Source: Mesorhizobium neociceri
GTDB lineage: Bacteria > Pseudomonadota > Alphaproteobacteria > Rhizobiales > Rhizobiaceae
NCBI RefSeq assembly: GCF_013520985.1
Contig: NZ_JACDTY010000002.1
Location: 248,001-312,000 of the forward strand
Length of the DNA stretch: 64,000 nucleotides
Direction: 5' to 3'
Shown here: positions 8,946-18,417 of the stretch, piece by piece
Layout of the letters: each line of letters begins with the position of its first letter
Numbering within the stretch: position 1 is the stretch's first letter
Translations under genes and position numbers: made by a program
Notes under the pieces: model-generated
Told to the model about the DNA's origin: nothing
The model's input: the letters and a program-made list of their open reading frames with translations, nothing else
Database searches by the model: none

Positions 8946-10813
8946 TGGCGGTGCTCCCTCGCCGCGATTTCCTGGCGCTCGGCGCTGCAGCGACCGCCGC
9001 TGCGCTGTTGCCCGGCAAGGCTTTCGCCGCCAGCCCGACCGGCGAGAAACTGCATGGATTGTCCGCTTTCGGCGATCTCAAATACAAACCCGACTTCACC
9101 CATCTCGACTATGTCAATGTCGATGCGCCGCAAGGTGGCACTTTCAATTTCCTGCCACGCACCTGGGGCTCCAACCAGACGCCGCTGACCTTCAACACGC
9201 TGAATTCGTTCGTTCCCAAAGGCGATTCGCCGCAACGCATGGAGATGTGCTTCGACTCACTGATGGTGAGAGCATTTGACGAGCCTGACGCCGTCTACGG
9301 GCTGATCGCCGACGGGGTGACGATTTCCGACGACCGCAACGGTTTCACCTTCTCGCTGCGCCCGCAGGCCCGTTTCCATGACGGCACGCCGCTGACGGCT
9401 GAGGACGCCGCCTTTACCTTCAAGCTGCTCAAGGACAAGGGACACCCGGATTATTCGCTGCCGTTGACGCATCTGGATGACGCGATCGCCGTGGATGCCC
9501 ACACGGTGCAGCTCAACTTCTCCGGCAAGCAGACAAGCCGCACCATCCTCAACGTGGTCGCGTTCCCGATCCTGTCAAAGGCTTTCTACACAGCCAACCC
9601 GTTCGATTCCTCGCAGATGAACCCGCCGCTGGGGTCAGCCGCCTACAAGGTCGGCCGCTGGTCGGCAGGGGCCTGGATCGAATATGAGCGTGTGGCCGAC
9701 TATTGGGGCAACGACCTGCCGGTCAATCGTGGCCAAAACAATTTCGCTCGCATCCGCGTCGAGTTCTACCAGGATCGCAACGCTTCCTTCGAGGCGTTCA
9801 AGAAGGGAGAGATCCTCTACAAGGAAGAAGCCGTCTCTCGCATTTGGGCGACGGGTTACGACTTCCCCGCTTTCATTGCCGGCAAGGTGGTGAAACACGA
9901 ATTCCCGGCCGAAACGATGCCCTCCATGCAGGCCACCGCCGTCAACCAGCGGCGCGAGCAATTCCGCGACCCGCGCGTGCGGCAGGCGATCGGTCTGTGC
10001 TTCGACTTCGAATGGACGCGGCGCAATTTCTTTTACGGTTCCTATGAGCGCTCGCAATCCTGCTTCGAGCAATCCGATTTTCGCGCCGAAGGCGTGCCAT
10101 CGCCGGGGGAATTGGCTCTTCTCGAACCGCTGCGCGACCAGATACCTGCCGAGGCTTTTGGTGAAGCCGTGACCCAAGCCGTGTCGAACGGCTCCGGCCG
10201 CGACCGGCAACTGCTTGGCAAAGCGGCCAAGCTCCTGGCTGACGCCGGTTGGAAACGCTCCGGCAATTTCGTCGTGAACGACAAGGGCGGTCGGCTGTCG
10301 GCGGAGATCCTTGTCGACGACGAAGTCTTCGAACAGGTTTATTCGCCCTGGGTCGAAAACATGAAGGCGGTCGGCATCGATGCCTCGATCCGGCTGGTCG
10401 ATGCGGCGCAGTATCAGCTGCGGCAGAATTTGTTCGACTACGATCTTATCTCGGTTGCGGCCCGGTTTCCGGCGACACCAACCCGTGACGACCTCGAAAC
10501 CTTTTTCCACTCGCGAACAGCTACCCTGTCCGGCACACGCAATCTGCCGGGAACATCGAGCCCGGCCATCGACGCCCTGGTCGACGCCGCGGGCGCCGCC
10601 GAGGATCGCGAAAGCCTGACAATTGCCATGCGCGCGCTCGACCGGGTCTTGCGTGCACGACGCGATTGGATTCCAAGTTGGTTCCTGGCGAATCACCGAA
10701 GCGCCTATTGGGACATGTTCGGTTTTCCCGAGCGGAAACCCGATTTCGACTTTCCGGTCGAAGCGCTGTGGTGGGTCGACAAGGGCAAGGCGGCAAAAAT
10801 TGGCAAAGCCTGA
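8945..10813 (+). CDS. yejA: Extracellular solute-binding protein, YejA type (second copy, Tat signal)
   Basis: A second YejA-like binding protein of 622 residues, whose ATG overlaps the first copy's TGA by one base. Its signal peptide has a twin-arginine motif (PRRDFLALGAAA, residues 6-17) followed by a hydrophobic core ending AFAAS, so it is predicted to be exported folded by the Tat system, unlike the Sec signal of its neighbour. The mature body repeats the YejA pattern (HLDYVNVDAPQGGTFNF; LGSAAYKVGRW) but is clearly diverged from copy one, so this is an old duplication. Two binding proteins feeding one permease would widen the ligand range. Confidence 0.9.
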   Translation: MAVLPRRDFLALGAAATAAALLPGKAFAASPTGEKLHGLSAFGDLKYKPDFTHLDYVNVDAPQGGTFNFLPRTWGSNQTPLTFNTLNSFVPKGDSPQRMEMCFDSLMVRAFDEPDAVYGLIADGVTISDDRNGFTFSLRPQARFHDGTPLTAEDAAFTFKLLKDKGHPDYSLPLTHLDDAIAVDAHTVQLNFSGKQTSRTILNVVAFPILSKAFYTANPFDSSQMNPPLGSAAYKVGRWSAGAWIEYERVADYWGNDLPVNRGQNNFARIRVEFYQDRNASFEAFKKGEILYKEEAVSRIWATGYDFPAFIAGKVVKHEFPAETMPSMQATAVNQRREQFRDPRVRQAIGLCFDFEWTRRNFFYGSYERSQSCFEQSDFRAEGVPSPGELALLEPLRDQIPAEAFGEAVTQAVSNGSGRDRQLLGKAAKLLADAGWKRSGNFVVNDKGGRLSAEILVDDEVFEQVYSPWVENMKAVGIDASIRLVDAAQYQLRQNLFDYDLISVAARFPATPTRDDLETFFHSRTATLSGTRNLPGTSSPAIDALVDAAGAAEDRESLTIAMRALDRVLRARRDWIPSWFLANHRSAYWDMFGFPERKPDFDFPVEALWWVDKGKAAKIGKA

Positions 10814-10843
10814 TATGACCGTTCGTGCAGGATTGGCGGCCTG

Positions 10844-11941
10844 ATGGGCGCCTACATACTGCGCCGCATTCTGCTGATGATCCCGACCCTGTTCGGCATC
10901 ATGGCGGTCGCTTTCGTCGTCACTCAATTCGCACCGGGCGGACCGGTCGAGCAGGTCATCGCCAGCCTGACCAACCAGGGCGGCAGCGACCGCCTCGGCA
11001 GCGGCGGCGGCGATGCAGGAGGTGGCGGCAATTTCGATGTGGCCGGCGACGTCGGCTCGAAATACCGCGGCGCGCAAGGACTCGATCCCGAGTTCATCAA
11101 GAAGCTGGAAAAGCAGTTCGGCTTCGACAAGCCACCTCTCGAACGCTTCGGCATGATGCTGTGGAACTACGCGCGCTTCGATTTCGGCGACAGCTATTTC
11201 CGTGACATCTCGGTGCTGAACCTGATCCTGGAGAAAATGCCGGTATCGATCTCGCTCGGATTGTGGATCACGCTTTTGTCCTATCTGATCTCGATCCCGC
11301 TCGGCATCCGCAAGGCGGTCAAGGACGGCTCCGCCTTCGACGTCTGGACCAGCGGCGTGATCATCGTGGGCTATGCCATACCGGCCTTCCTGTTCGGCAT
11401 ATTGCTGATGGTGCTTTTCGCGGGCGGCTCGTTCTGGGACTGGTTCCCGTTGCGCGGCATCGTCTCCGACAATTGGGACCAGTTGTCGTGGCCGGACAAG
11501 ATCGTCGACTATTTCTGGCACATGACCTTGCCGCTGACGGCGCTGGTGCTGTCGGCCTTTGCCACGACGACGTTGCTGACCAAGAACTCCTTCCTGGAAG
11601 AGATCCGCAAACAGTATGTGGTGACGGCCCGCGCCAAGGGTCTGTCGGAGTGGCGGGTGCTTTACGGACATGTGTTCCGCAACGCCATGCTGATCGTCAT
11701 TGCCGGTTTTCCCGCCGCCTTCATCTCGGCCTTCTTCACCGGCTCGCTTTTGATCGAGAACATTTTTTCCCTCGATGGTCTCGGGCTGCTCGGCTTCAGG
11801 TCGGTGTTGGCGCGTGATTATCCGGTCGTGTTCGCCAACCTCTATATATTCTCGCTGCTTGGCCTGTTCGTGACGCTGCTGTCCGACCTGATCTACACAT
11901 GGGTCGATCCGCGCATCGATTTCGAGCGGAGAGACGTCTGA
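10844..11941 (+). CDS. yejB: Peptide ABC transporter permease YejB
   Basis: Inner-membrane permease, 365 residues, of the DppB/OppB type. The N-terminal [19 protein letters not shown] helix is typical. A glycine-rich stretch ([19 protein letters not shown], about 46-64) interrupts the first periplasmic loop, which is usual for YejB and absent from DppB. The ABC-binding loop [30 protein letters not shown] lies near residues 250-285. It starts 30 bp after the second binding protein, and its TGA overlaps the yejE ATG. Confidence 0.93.
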   Translation: MGAYILRRILLMIPTLFGIMAVAFVVTQFAPGGPVEQVIASLTNQGGSDRLGSGGGDAGGGGNFDVAGDVGSKYRGAQGLDPEFIKKLEKQFGFDKPPLERFGMMLWNYARFDFGDSYFRDISVLNLILEKMPVSISLGLWITLLSYLISIPLGIRKAVKDGSAFDVWTSGVIIVGYAIPAFLFGILLMVLFAGGSFWDWFPLRGIVSDNWDQLSWPDKIVDYFWHMTLPLTALVLSAFATTTLLTKNSFLEEIRKQYVVTARAKGLSEWRVLYGHVFRNAMLIVIAGFPAAFISAFFTGSLLIENIFSLDGLGLLGFRSVLARDYPVVFANLYIFSLLGLFVTLLSDLIYTWVDPRIDFERRDV

Positions 11942-13080
11942 TGACGCAGGCCGCAGCCGAGACGGCACCGACAAGGATCGCGCGGCCCTGGCTGTCGCCG
12001 CTCAACAGGCGGCGTTGGCAGAACTTCAAGGCCAACCGGCGCGGCTACTGGTCGTTGTGGATATTCCTCGCTCTGTTCGTGCTGTCGCTGTTTGCCGAAC
12101 TGATCGCCAACGACAGGCCGATCGTCGCCTACTACAAGGGCGAGATCCTGTTCCCAGTGGCGGTCGCCTACCCCGAAGAAAAATTCGGCGGTTTCTACGC
12201 CGTCACCGACTATCGCGACCCGGTCATCCGCGACGAGATCAACGCCAATGGCTGGATGATTTGGCCGCCGATCCGCTATTCCTACCGCACCGTCAACAAT
12301 GCGATCCCCGACGCAGCTCCGGCAAAACCGTCATGGGAATACGACGCGCAGAAGCGATGCAGCCAGTATCCGCAGGGCGCCGCCGATCCTGATTGCATTG
12401 TCGGCAACTGGAACTGGCTGGGTACCGACGACCAGGCGCGCGACGTGCTGGCGCGCATCATCTACGGGTTCAGGATTTCCGTGCTGTTCGGACTGATCCT
12501 GACCGCGGGCTCGTCGGTGATCGGCGTCGCGGCCGGCGCGCTGCAAGGCTATTTCGGCGGCTGGACCGACCTTCTGTTTCAGCGCTTCATCGAAATCTGG
12601 TCGGCGATACCGCTGCTCTATCTGCTGCTCATCGTCGCCGCCATCTTGCCGCCGGGCTTCTTCATCCTGCTTGGGCTGATGCTGCTGTTCTCCTGGACGT
12701 CGCTGGTCAGCGTGGTGCGCGCCGAATTCCTGCGCGCGCGCAACTTCGAATATGTCAATGCGGCCCGCGCGCTTGGCGTGTCCAACCGCACCATCATGCT
12801 GCGCCATCTTCTGCCCAACGCCATGGTGGCGACGCTGACCTTCATGCCTTTCCTGGTCAGCGCCTCGATCTCGACGCTGACCTCACTCGACTATCTCGGC
12901 TTCGGCCTGCCGCCAGGCACCGCTTCGCTCGGCGAGTTGCTCAAACAGGCGCAAAGCAATCTCAACGCTCCCTGGCTTGGCATATCCGGCTTCGTCGTCA
13001 TCTCGCTGATGCTGTCGCTGCTGGTGTTCATCGGCGAAGCCACGCGCGACGCGTTCGATCCGCGCAAGGCGTTCCGATGA
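11941..13080 (+). CDS. yejE: Peptide ABC transporter permease YejE
   Basis: Second permease subunit, 379 residues, DppC type. After a cytoplasmic N-terminus (LNRRRWQNFKANRRGYWSL) and one membrane helix it has a long periplasmic insert (about 55-165) containing VTDYRDPVIRDEIN, characteristic of YejE, and then the five-helix core with the ABC-binding loop NAARALGVSNRTIMLRHLLPNAM. ATG 11941 shares its A with the yejB stop codon, so translation is probably coupled. The yejF ATG overlaps its stop by 4 bp. Confidence 0.93.
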   Translation: MTQAAAETAPTRIARPWLSPLNRRRWQNFKANRRGYWSLWIFLALFVLSLFAELIANDRPIVAYYKGEILFPVAVAYPEEKFGGFYAVTDYRDPVIRDEINANGWMIWPPIRYSYRTVNNAIPDAAPAKPSWEYDAQKRCSQYPQGAADPDCIVGNWNWLGTDDQARDVLARIIYGFRISVLFGLILTAGSSVIGVAAGALQGYFGGWTDLLFQRFIEIWSAIPLLYLLLIVAAILPPGFFILLGLMLLFSWTSLVSVVRAEFLRARNFEYVNAARALGVSNRTIMLRHLLPNAMVATLTFMPFLVSASISTLTSLDYLGFGLPPGTASLGELLKQAQSNLNAPWLGISGFVVISLMLSLLVFIGEATRDAFDPRKAFR

Positions 13081-14705
13081 GCGAACCCCTGCTCTCCGTC
13101 CGCGATCTCAGCGTTGCCTTCACGCAAGGCGGCAACCAGTCGATTGCGGTCGACCACATTTCTTTCGACCTTGCGAAGGGCGAGACGGTGGCACTGGTCG
13201 GCGAATCCGGCTCCGGCAAGTCGGTGTCAGCGCTGTCGGTGCTGAAGCTGTTGCCCTACCCGACGGCCAGCCACCCCTCGGGCAAGGTCCTGTTCCAGGG
13301 CGCCGACCTGCTGGCCATGAACGAAAAGCAGCTGCGCAGCGTGCGCGGCAACAAGATCACCATGATCTTCCAGGAGCCGATGACCTCACTCAATCCGCTG
13401 CATACGATCGAGCAGCAGATCGTCGAGATCCTGGCGCTGCACCAGGGCATGGGCGACCGCCAGGCCAAGGCGCGCACACTGGCGCTGCTCAACGAGGTCG
13501 GCATACGCGAGCCGGAAAAGCGGCTCGACGCCTTTCCGCACCAGCTGTCCGGCGGCCAGCGCCAGCGCGTCATGATCGCCATGGCGCTGGCCAACGAACC
13601 GGAACTGCTGATCGCCGACGAACCGACGACGGCGCTCGACGTCACCGTGCAGGCGCAGATCCTCGAACTGCTGGCGGGGCTGAAGAGCCGCAAGGGCATG
13701 TCGATGCTGTTCATCACCCATGATCTCGGCATCGTCCGCAAGATCGCCGACCGCGTCTGCGTGATGACCAAGGGCAAGATCGTCGAGACCGGGCCGACCA
13801 AGGAGATCTTCGCCAACCCGCAGCACGCCTATACCAAGCACCTTCTGGCCGCCGAGCCGAAAGGCAAGCCGCCGGCCGCAAACGCCACCGCCAAACCTGT
13901 GATGACCGGCAAGGACATCAAAGTCTGGTTTCCGATCAAGAAGGGTTTCTTCCGCACCACCGTCGACAATGTGAAGGCGGTCGACGGCATCGACGTCACC
14001 GTGCGCGCCGGCCAAACACTCGGCGTCGTCGGCGAGTCCGGTTCGGGCAAGACGACGCTCGGCCTGGCGCTGGCGCGGATGATCTCGTCGACCGGCACCA
14101 TTCAGTTCAACGGCAGCGACATCAACCAGCTGACCTTCAACGCCATGCGGCCGCTGCGGCGCGAGTTGCAGATCGTCTTCCAGGATCCGTTCGGCTCACT
14201 CAGCCCGCGCATGTCGGTGTCCGAGATCATCGAGGAAGGTCTGAAGATCCACGAGCCGAAGCTGTCGCCCGACCAGCGCGACGACAAGGTGGTCGCCGTC
14301 CTGAAAGAGGTCGGGCTCGATCCCGCAACCAGGAACCGCTACCCGCATGAATTCTCCGGCGGCCAGCGCCAGCGCGTCGCCATTGCGCGCGCCATGGTGC
14401 TCAATCCGCGCTTCGTCATGCTGGATGAGCCGACCTCGGCGCTCGACATGAGTGTACAGGCGCAAGTGGTCGACCTACTGCGCAACCTGCAGGCCAAGCA
14501 CGACCTTGCCTATCTGTTCATCAGCCACGATCTGAAAGTCATTCGCGCCCTTGCCAACGACGTCATCGTCATGCGCAATGGCAAGATCGTCGAAGCCGGT
14601 CCTTCCGAACAGATTTTCGAGCGGCCGCAGACTGATTATACCAAGGCGCTGATCTCGGCCGCGTTCAGAATCGAGACGGCGCCGGTCGGTATCGTCAGCG
14701 AATAA
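13077..14705 (+). CDS. yejF: Peptide ABC transporter fused ATPase YejF
   Basis: A 542-residue protein with two complete ABC domains in tandem. Domain 1 has Walker A GESGSGKS (about 43-50), signature LSGGQRQRV, and Walker B LLIADEPTTALD. Domain 2 repeats this with GESGSGKTT, FSGGQRQRV and VMLDEPTSALD. The short oligopeptide-transporter C-terminal extension of domain 1 (HAYTKHLLAAEPKG) marks it as a peptide-type ATPase. It supplies energy for the YejB/YejE channel. Overlap of 4 bp with yejE indicates translational coupling. Confidence 0.95.
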   Translation: MSEPLLSVRDLSVAFTQGGNQSIAVDHISFDLAKGETVALVGESGSGKSVSALSVLKLLPYPTASHPSGKVLFQGADLLAMNEKQLRSVRGNKITMIFQEPMTSLNPLHTIEQQIVEILALHQGMGDRQAKARTLALLNEVGIREPEKRLDAFPHQLSGGQRQRVMIAMALANEPELLIADEPTTALDVTVQAQILELLAGLKSRKGMSMLFITHDLGIVRKIADRVCVMTKGKIVETGPTKEIFANPQHAYTKHLLAAEPKGKPPAANATAKPVMTGKDIKVWFPIKKGFFRTTVDNVKAVDGIDVTVRAGQTLGVVGESGSGKTTLGLALARMISSTGTIQFNGSDINQLTFNAMRPLRRELQIVFQDPFGSLSPRMSVSEIIEEGLKIHEPKLSPDQRDDKVVAVLKEVGLDPATRNRYPHEFSGGQRQRVAIARAMVLNPRFVMLDEPTSALDMSVQAQVVDLLRNLQAKHDLAYLFISHDLKVIRALANDVIVMRNGKIVEAGPSEQIFERPQTDYTKALISAAFRIETAPVGIVSE

Positions 14706-14724
14706 CAGGGAATACAATCCGCAA

Positions 14725-15666
14725 ATGGAAAAAGGCAAAATCCTGCTTGCCGTCACCGGCTTTCATCCGCAGCGCTGGCGCGAGCTGCTGTCAGCCGAGC
14801 GTGAGGTGGTGCTGGAGCCTGACGGCGCCTCTGACCCATCGATCACCTATGCGGTGGTGTGGAAGCAGAAGCCGAACCTCCTGAAGTCTCTGCCCAATCT
14901 GCGCGCCATCTTCTCGATCGGCGCCGGTGTCGACCACATCTTCGCCGACCCCGGCCTGCCCGATGTGCCGATCGTCAAGGTGGTCGCTGATAACCTTACC
15001 CAGTACATGACCGAATATGTCGTCTGGCGGGTGCTCGACCATCATCGTCAAGGCATGCTCTACCGGGCGCAGCAGCCGAAGAAGATCTGGCACGAACCGC
15101 CGCAACGGCCGGCCGGCGACATCTCGGTCGGCATTATGGGGCTCGGCAATCTCGGCCGCGCGGCGGCGTCGGTGCTCTTGTCGCTTGGCTTTGCCGTCAA
15201 TGGCTGGTCGCGCAGCGACAAGGCCATGAAAGGTGTTTCGACCTATGCCGGAGAGGCCGGGCTGATCCCGTTCCTCAACGCCACCGACATATTGGTGGTG
15301 CTGTTACCGCTGACGCCGGACACACACGGCATCATCAACCACGGCGTGCTGAAGGAATTGCGCAAGCGCAATGGCCTCGGCGGCTCGGTACTGATCAATG
15401 CCGGGCGCGGCCGGTTGCAGAAGGACGCCGACATTTTGCGCGCGCTGGATGACGGCACGCTGAAGGAGGCGAGCCTCGACGTGTTCGAGGTTGAGCCGCT
15501 GCCGAAGACCAGCCCGCTTTGGGGCCATCCGAAGGTGTTCGTGACGCCGCATGCGGCGGCAACCTCCGACCCTGTCCACCTGGCGCCGGGCATGCTTCGG
15601 CAGATGGATGCTTTCGAGCGCGGCGAAAAGCTCGACAACCTGGTGGACCGCAAGGCCGGGTACTAA
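14725..15666 (+). CDS. ghrA: Glyoxylate/hydroxypyruvate reductase A
   Basis: NAD(P)H-dependent reductase of the D-2-hydroxyacid dehydrogenase family, 313 residues. The Rossmann motif GIMGLGNLGRAAA (about 132-144), catalytic-arginine segment INAGRGRLQ, acid segment LDVFEVEPLP and the catalytic histidine in VTPHAAA are all in order, and GVDHIFADPGLPDVPI is typical of GhrA rather than SerA. It would reduce glyoxylate to glycolate or hydroxypyruvate to glycerate. It starts 19 bp after yejF, so it may be read through from the transporter operon, though a functional link is not obvious. Confidence 0.9.
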   Translation: MEKGKILLAVTGFHPQRWRELLSAEREVVLEPDGASDPSITYAVVWKQKPNLLKSLPNLRAIFSIGAGVDHIFADPGLPDVPIVKVVADNLTQYMTEYVVWRVLDHHRQGMLYRAQQPKKIWHEPPQRPAGDISVGIMGLGNLGRAAASVLLSLGFAVNGWSRSDKAMKGVSTYAGEAGLIPFLNATDILVVLLPLTPDTHGIINHGVLKELRKRNGLGGSVLINAGRGRLQKDADILRALDDGTLKEASLDVFEVEPLPKTSPLWGHPKVFVTPHAAATSDPVHLAPGMLRQMDAFERGEKLDNLVDRKAGY

Positions 15667-15680
15667 GGACTCCGCTGGGC

Positions 15681-16040
15681 TCAGCTCGGCAGAGCGAACT
15701 TCTTCTGCTTGTTGGGCTTGCCGCAGTCGCGACGTTCTATCGAGCGGTTCATGGCGTCGATCTTGCCGCTTGCCAGGTCGGTGTCGCGCTTGCTTTTGGA
15801 GCGCATATCCGGCGTGAACGGGCCGAAGCCCATCGCCGGATTGGAGAAGCTCGGCTTGGCGTCCGTCGATAGATGATATTGCTGCGCCAGCCCGTTGCGC
15901 TGCGCCAGCAACTGGTCGCAAGGCACGTTGTCATACTGCAGTGACGATTGCACGTCCTGGTCCTGCCGTTCTGACATCGAACTGCCCATGCAGCCGGTCA
16001 TCGCCAGGCAAGATGCCAAGACCATCATGTTCCAGCGCAT
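15681..16040 (-). CDS. Small hypothetical lipoprotein
   Basis: A 119-residue product with a short signal peptide ending in the lipobox LAMTGC (residues 12-17), predicting lipidation at Cys17 and membrane anchoring. The mature region is polar, without a recognised domain, and contains SERQDQDVQSSLQYDNVPC and a lysine-rich tail (GKPNKQKKFALPS). ATG 16040 is preceded by GAGGAGGAACAG, a strong ribosome site. It converges with ghrA; the stops are 14 bp apart. No family is recognised with confidence; likely a conserved rhizobial protein. Confidence 0.7.
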   Translation of the reverse strand: MRWNMMVLASCLAMTGCMGSSMSERQDQDVQSSLQYDNVPCDQLLAQRNGLAQQYHLSTDAKPSFSNPAMGFGPFTPDMRSKSKRDTDLASGKIDAMNRSIERRDCGKPNKQKKFALPS

Positions 16041-16148
16041 CTGTTCCTCCTCAATGCCAAACCGATCGGATCTTTTCTCGGCATATATCCTATCTGATGC
16101 CGCGCCAGCCGCAAAAATCCCAGTCACATTTTCGAACAGGACGAGACA

Positions 16149-17078
16149 TCAGCCGGACGACAGCTTCGCCAGCACGGCCAGCCCATCGACCGGCTGGCGG
16201 CGATCCCAGCGGATGATGATCGGCTGCATGGACAGGACCGACAGGCCGTTGGCGGTAAGCACCTGTTCGACATAGGCTTGAGAATGGGCGTAGCGGCGCG
16301 ACGGCCGTAGCGCAAAGCCGGCTTCGCCGGCCGCCTCGCCTTCAGCCGGCGTCTCGACGGAAAAGGCAAACAGGCCATTGCCGGCCAGAATGCCGGCGAC
16401 GGTCTTCACCACGCCATCGAGTGCACCGACATAGATGAACACGTCGGCGGCCAGCACCAGATCGGCTTTCGGGCCGGCATAGGCGAAATGCTGCAGGTCG
16501 GCCTTGGCGAGCAGGTCGTAGACGCCCTTGGCGCGGGCCTTTTTCAGCATGGCGGCGGAGATGTCGTAACCCTCCAGCCGGTCGGCGATCGGCCGCAGTC
16601 TTTCGCCCATCAGGCCGGTGCCGCAGCCGAGGTCGAGAGCCAGCGAAAAGCGACCCGGCCTTGCCGTTCGAATGACGCGATCGAGAAACTCTGGCAGCCG
16701 GTAGCCGAGTTTATCGACCAGCTCGCCCTCGAAGCTTTCGGCATAGTGGTCGAACAGCGTTTCGACGAAAGCACTGGGCGGAGCCGCGGCAGCCGGCCCC
16801 TTGCCGATCAGTTGCAGCTTCAGCGCAGCACCCAGGCGATCCGCCGGATCGAGTTTCAGCGCCATTGCCCAGGCCTGCGCCGCCAGGTCGAGACGCGCGG
16901 TCGTTTCCTGCATCTCGCCGAGGCGAAACCAGCCCGCCGCCCATTGCGGCGCCAACTCCAGCGCGCCGAGAAGCAGTTCCGCTGCTGCCGCTGGGTCGCC
17001 CGAGCCGAACAACATCTCGGCATAGTCGGCGCGGCGGTCGGTGGTCAGGTCGCCGGACGAGGTTTTCAGCGGTTGCAT
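16149..17078 (-). CDS. TPR-like / SAM-dependent methyltransferase (class I)
   Basis: The 309-residue protein joins a short TPR-like helical N-terminus (about 15-85; MLFGSGDPAAAAELLLGALELAP, then LDLAAQAWAMALKLDP) to a class I methyltransferase domain. The SAM-binding motif ALDLGCGTGLMGERL lies near residues 137-151 and the second acidic strand is GYDISAAMLKKARAKG. ADVFIYVGAL is motif IV. The architecture is seen in predicted TPR methyltransferases of alphaproteobacteria; substrate unknown. The start at 17078 was chosen because upstream in-frame sequence is arginine/histidine-rich and overlaps the divergent exonuclease gene. Confidence 0.82.
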   Translation of the reverse strand: MQPLKTSSGDLTTDRRADYAEMLFGSGDPAAAAELLLGALELAPQWAAGWFRLGEMQETTARLDLAAQAWAMALKLDPADRLGAALKLQLIGKGPAAAAPPSAFVETLFDHYAESFEGELVDKLGYRLPEFLDRVIRTARPGRFSLALDLGCGTGLMGERLRPIADRLEGYDISAAMLKKARAKGVYDLLAKADLQHFAYAGPKADLVLAADVFIYVGALDGVVKTVAGILAGNGLFAFSVETPAEGEAAGEAGFALRPSRRYAHSQAYVEQVLTANGLSVLSMQPIIIRWDRRQPVDGLAVLAKLSSG

Positions 17079-17183
17079 GGCGATGGGTCCGCCGGCTGAT
17101 GCGGCCGGTGGCTGGCTGTAGGACGAGTCAGCAGTCTCTTGCAACAGGCTTCCCGCGCCGCAATTAGCCACTATCTTGACGGG

Positions 17184-18197
17184 ATGCGCGCCAGCGACCT
17201 GCTTCACCCCCGGCCCGAAGGCCTTTATTGCCCGCCCGGCGATTTCTTCATCGACCCGGTGCGGCCGGTCAACCGGGCTCTGATCACGCATGGCCATTCC
17301 GATCATGCCCGCTCCGGCCACCGCTCGGTGCTGGCGACCCAGCAGACGCTCGACATCATGGGGCTGCGCTATGGCGAGGACTTTGCGGGGACAACGCAGG
17401 CCGCGATACTCGGCGAGGCGATGGCGCTGAACGATGTCACCGTCACCTTTCATCCGGCCGGCCATGTGCTGGGCTCGGCGCAGATCGCGGTCAAGCACAA
17501 GGGCAAACGCATCGTCGCTTCCGGCGACTACAAGCGCCAGAAGGACGCAACCTGCGCTCCGTTCGAGCCGGTCCAATGCGACGTGTTCATCACCGAAGCG
17601 ACCTTCGGCCTGCCGGTATTCCGCCATCCGCCCGACACGGAAGAAATCGCTCGCCTGCTTAGATCAGCGGCGCAGTTTCCCGAGCGGTCGCATCTGGTCG
17701 GCGCCTATGCGCTGGGCAAGGCGCAGCGGGTGATGCGGCTGCTGCGCGATGCCGGCTACGACAAGCCTATCTATATCCACGGCGCGCTGGCCAAGCTCAG
17801 CGAATATTACCAGAGCCGCCAGGGCATCGACCTCGGCCAGCTGGAGCCGGCAACCGTCGACAGCGGCGGCAAGCAGGATTTCACTGGGGCAATCGTCGTC
17901 GGCCCACCATCGGCGTTTGCCGACCGCTGGGCGCGCCGCTTTCCCGATCCAATCTCGTGCTTTGCGTCGGGCTGGATGCGCATTCGCCAGCGCGCCAAGC
18001 AAGGCGGCGTCGAACTGCCACTGATCATCTCCGACCACGCCGACTGGGACGAACTGACCGCCACCATCAAGGAAACCGGCGCCGGTGAAATCTGGGTGAC
18101 GCATGGCCGCGAGGAAGCGCTGGTGCGTTGGTGCGAACTCGAAGGCATCGCGGCGCGGCCGCTGCATCTGGTCGGCTATGAGGACGAGGGCGATTGA
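17184..18197 (+). CDS. Ligase-associated DNA exonuclease (metallo-beta-lactamase fold)
   Basis: A 337-residue metallo-beta-lactamase/beta-CASP type protein. The metal motif THGHSDHA is at residues 35-42, with further ligands expected in the HPAGHVLGSAQ segment (about 93-103), the GDYKRQ acid, and the ISDHADWDEL and VTHGREEAL regions. This is the pattern of the mRNA 3'-end processing exonuclease-like proteins paired with bacterial ATP-dependent ligases in Lhr-Lig-Exo-Pde repair operons. Here the ligase follows on the same strand, but no Lhr helicase is adjacent. The ATG at 17184 gives the normal N-terminus RASDLLHPRPEGLYCP. Confidence 0.9.
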   Translation: MRASDLLHPRPEGLYCPPGDFFIDPVRPVNRALITHGHSDHARSGHRSVLATQQTLDIMGLRYGEDFAGTTQAAILGEAMALNDVTVTFHPAGHVLGSAQIAVKHKGKRIVASGDYKRQKDATCAPFEPVQCDVFITEATFGLPVFRHPPDTEEIARLLRSAAQFPERSHLVGAYALGKAQRVMRLLRDAGYDKPIYIHGALAKLSEYYQSRQGIDLGQLEPATVDSGGKQDFTGAIVVGPPSAFADRWARRFPDPISCFASGWMRIRQRAKQGGVELPLIISDHADWDELTATIKETGAGEIWVTHGREEALVRWCELEGIAARPLHLVGYEDEGD

Positions 18198-18223
18198 TGG
18201 GAATTGCCAGCGCCGCGATCCTT

Positions 18224-18384
18224 CACACCCCCCTCTGGCCTGCCGGCCATCTCCCCCGCAAGGGGGGAGATCGGATGTCGCCTCGGCTTTCGCCAGCCAC
18301 CAACGTCGCAAGACAGGCGGCGAGTTCAAAGCTGCCAATCTCCCCCCTTGCGGGGGAGATGTCCGGCAGGACCGAGGGGGGTGT
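18224..18384. repeat. Composite palindromic element between exonuclease and ligase
   Basis: Two arms of about 48 bp (18224-18271 and 18338-18384) are near-perfect inverted copies of each other. Each arm holds its own hairpin, ATCTCCCCC-GCAA-GGGGGAGAT, and each outer end carries CACACCCCCCTC. The 66-bp centre is unlike either arm. This is the shape of a MITE-like mosaic element. It fills most of the 220-bp gap between two genes expected to be cotranscribed. Confidence 0.85.
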
Positions 18385-18417
18385 GCCGAAGCGCCAATCA
18401 CGACGTGTGGCCCACCC

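Noticed and set aside
9635-11974. 779-residue open frame antisense to yejA2/yejB
   Set aside because: It is antisense to two well-supported genes, Arg/Gln/His-rich, without domains. GC-rich third positions create such open frames.
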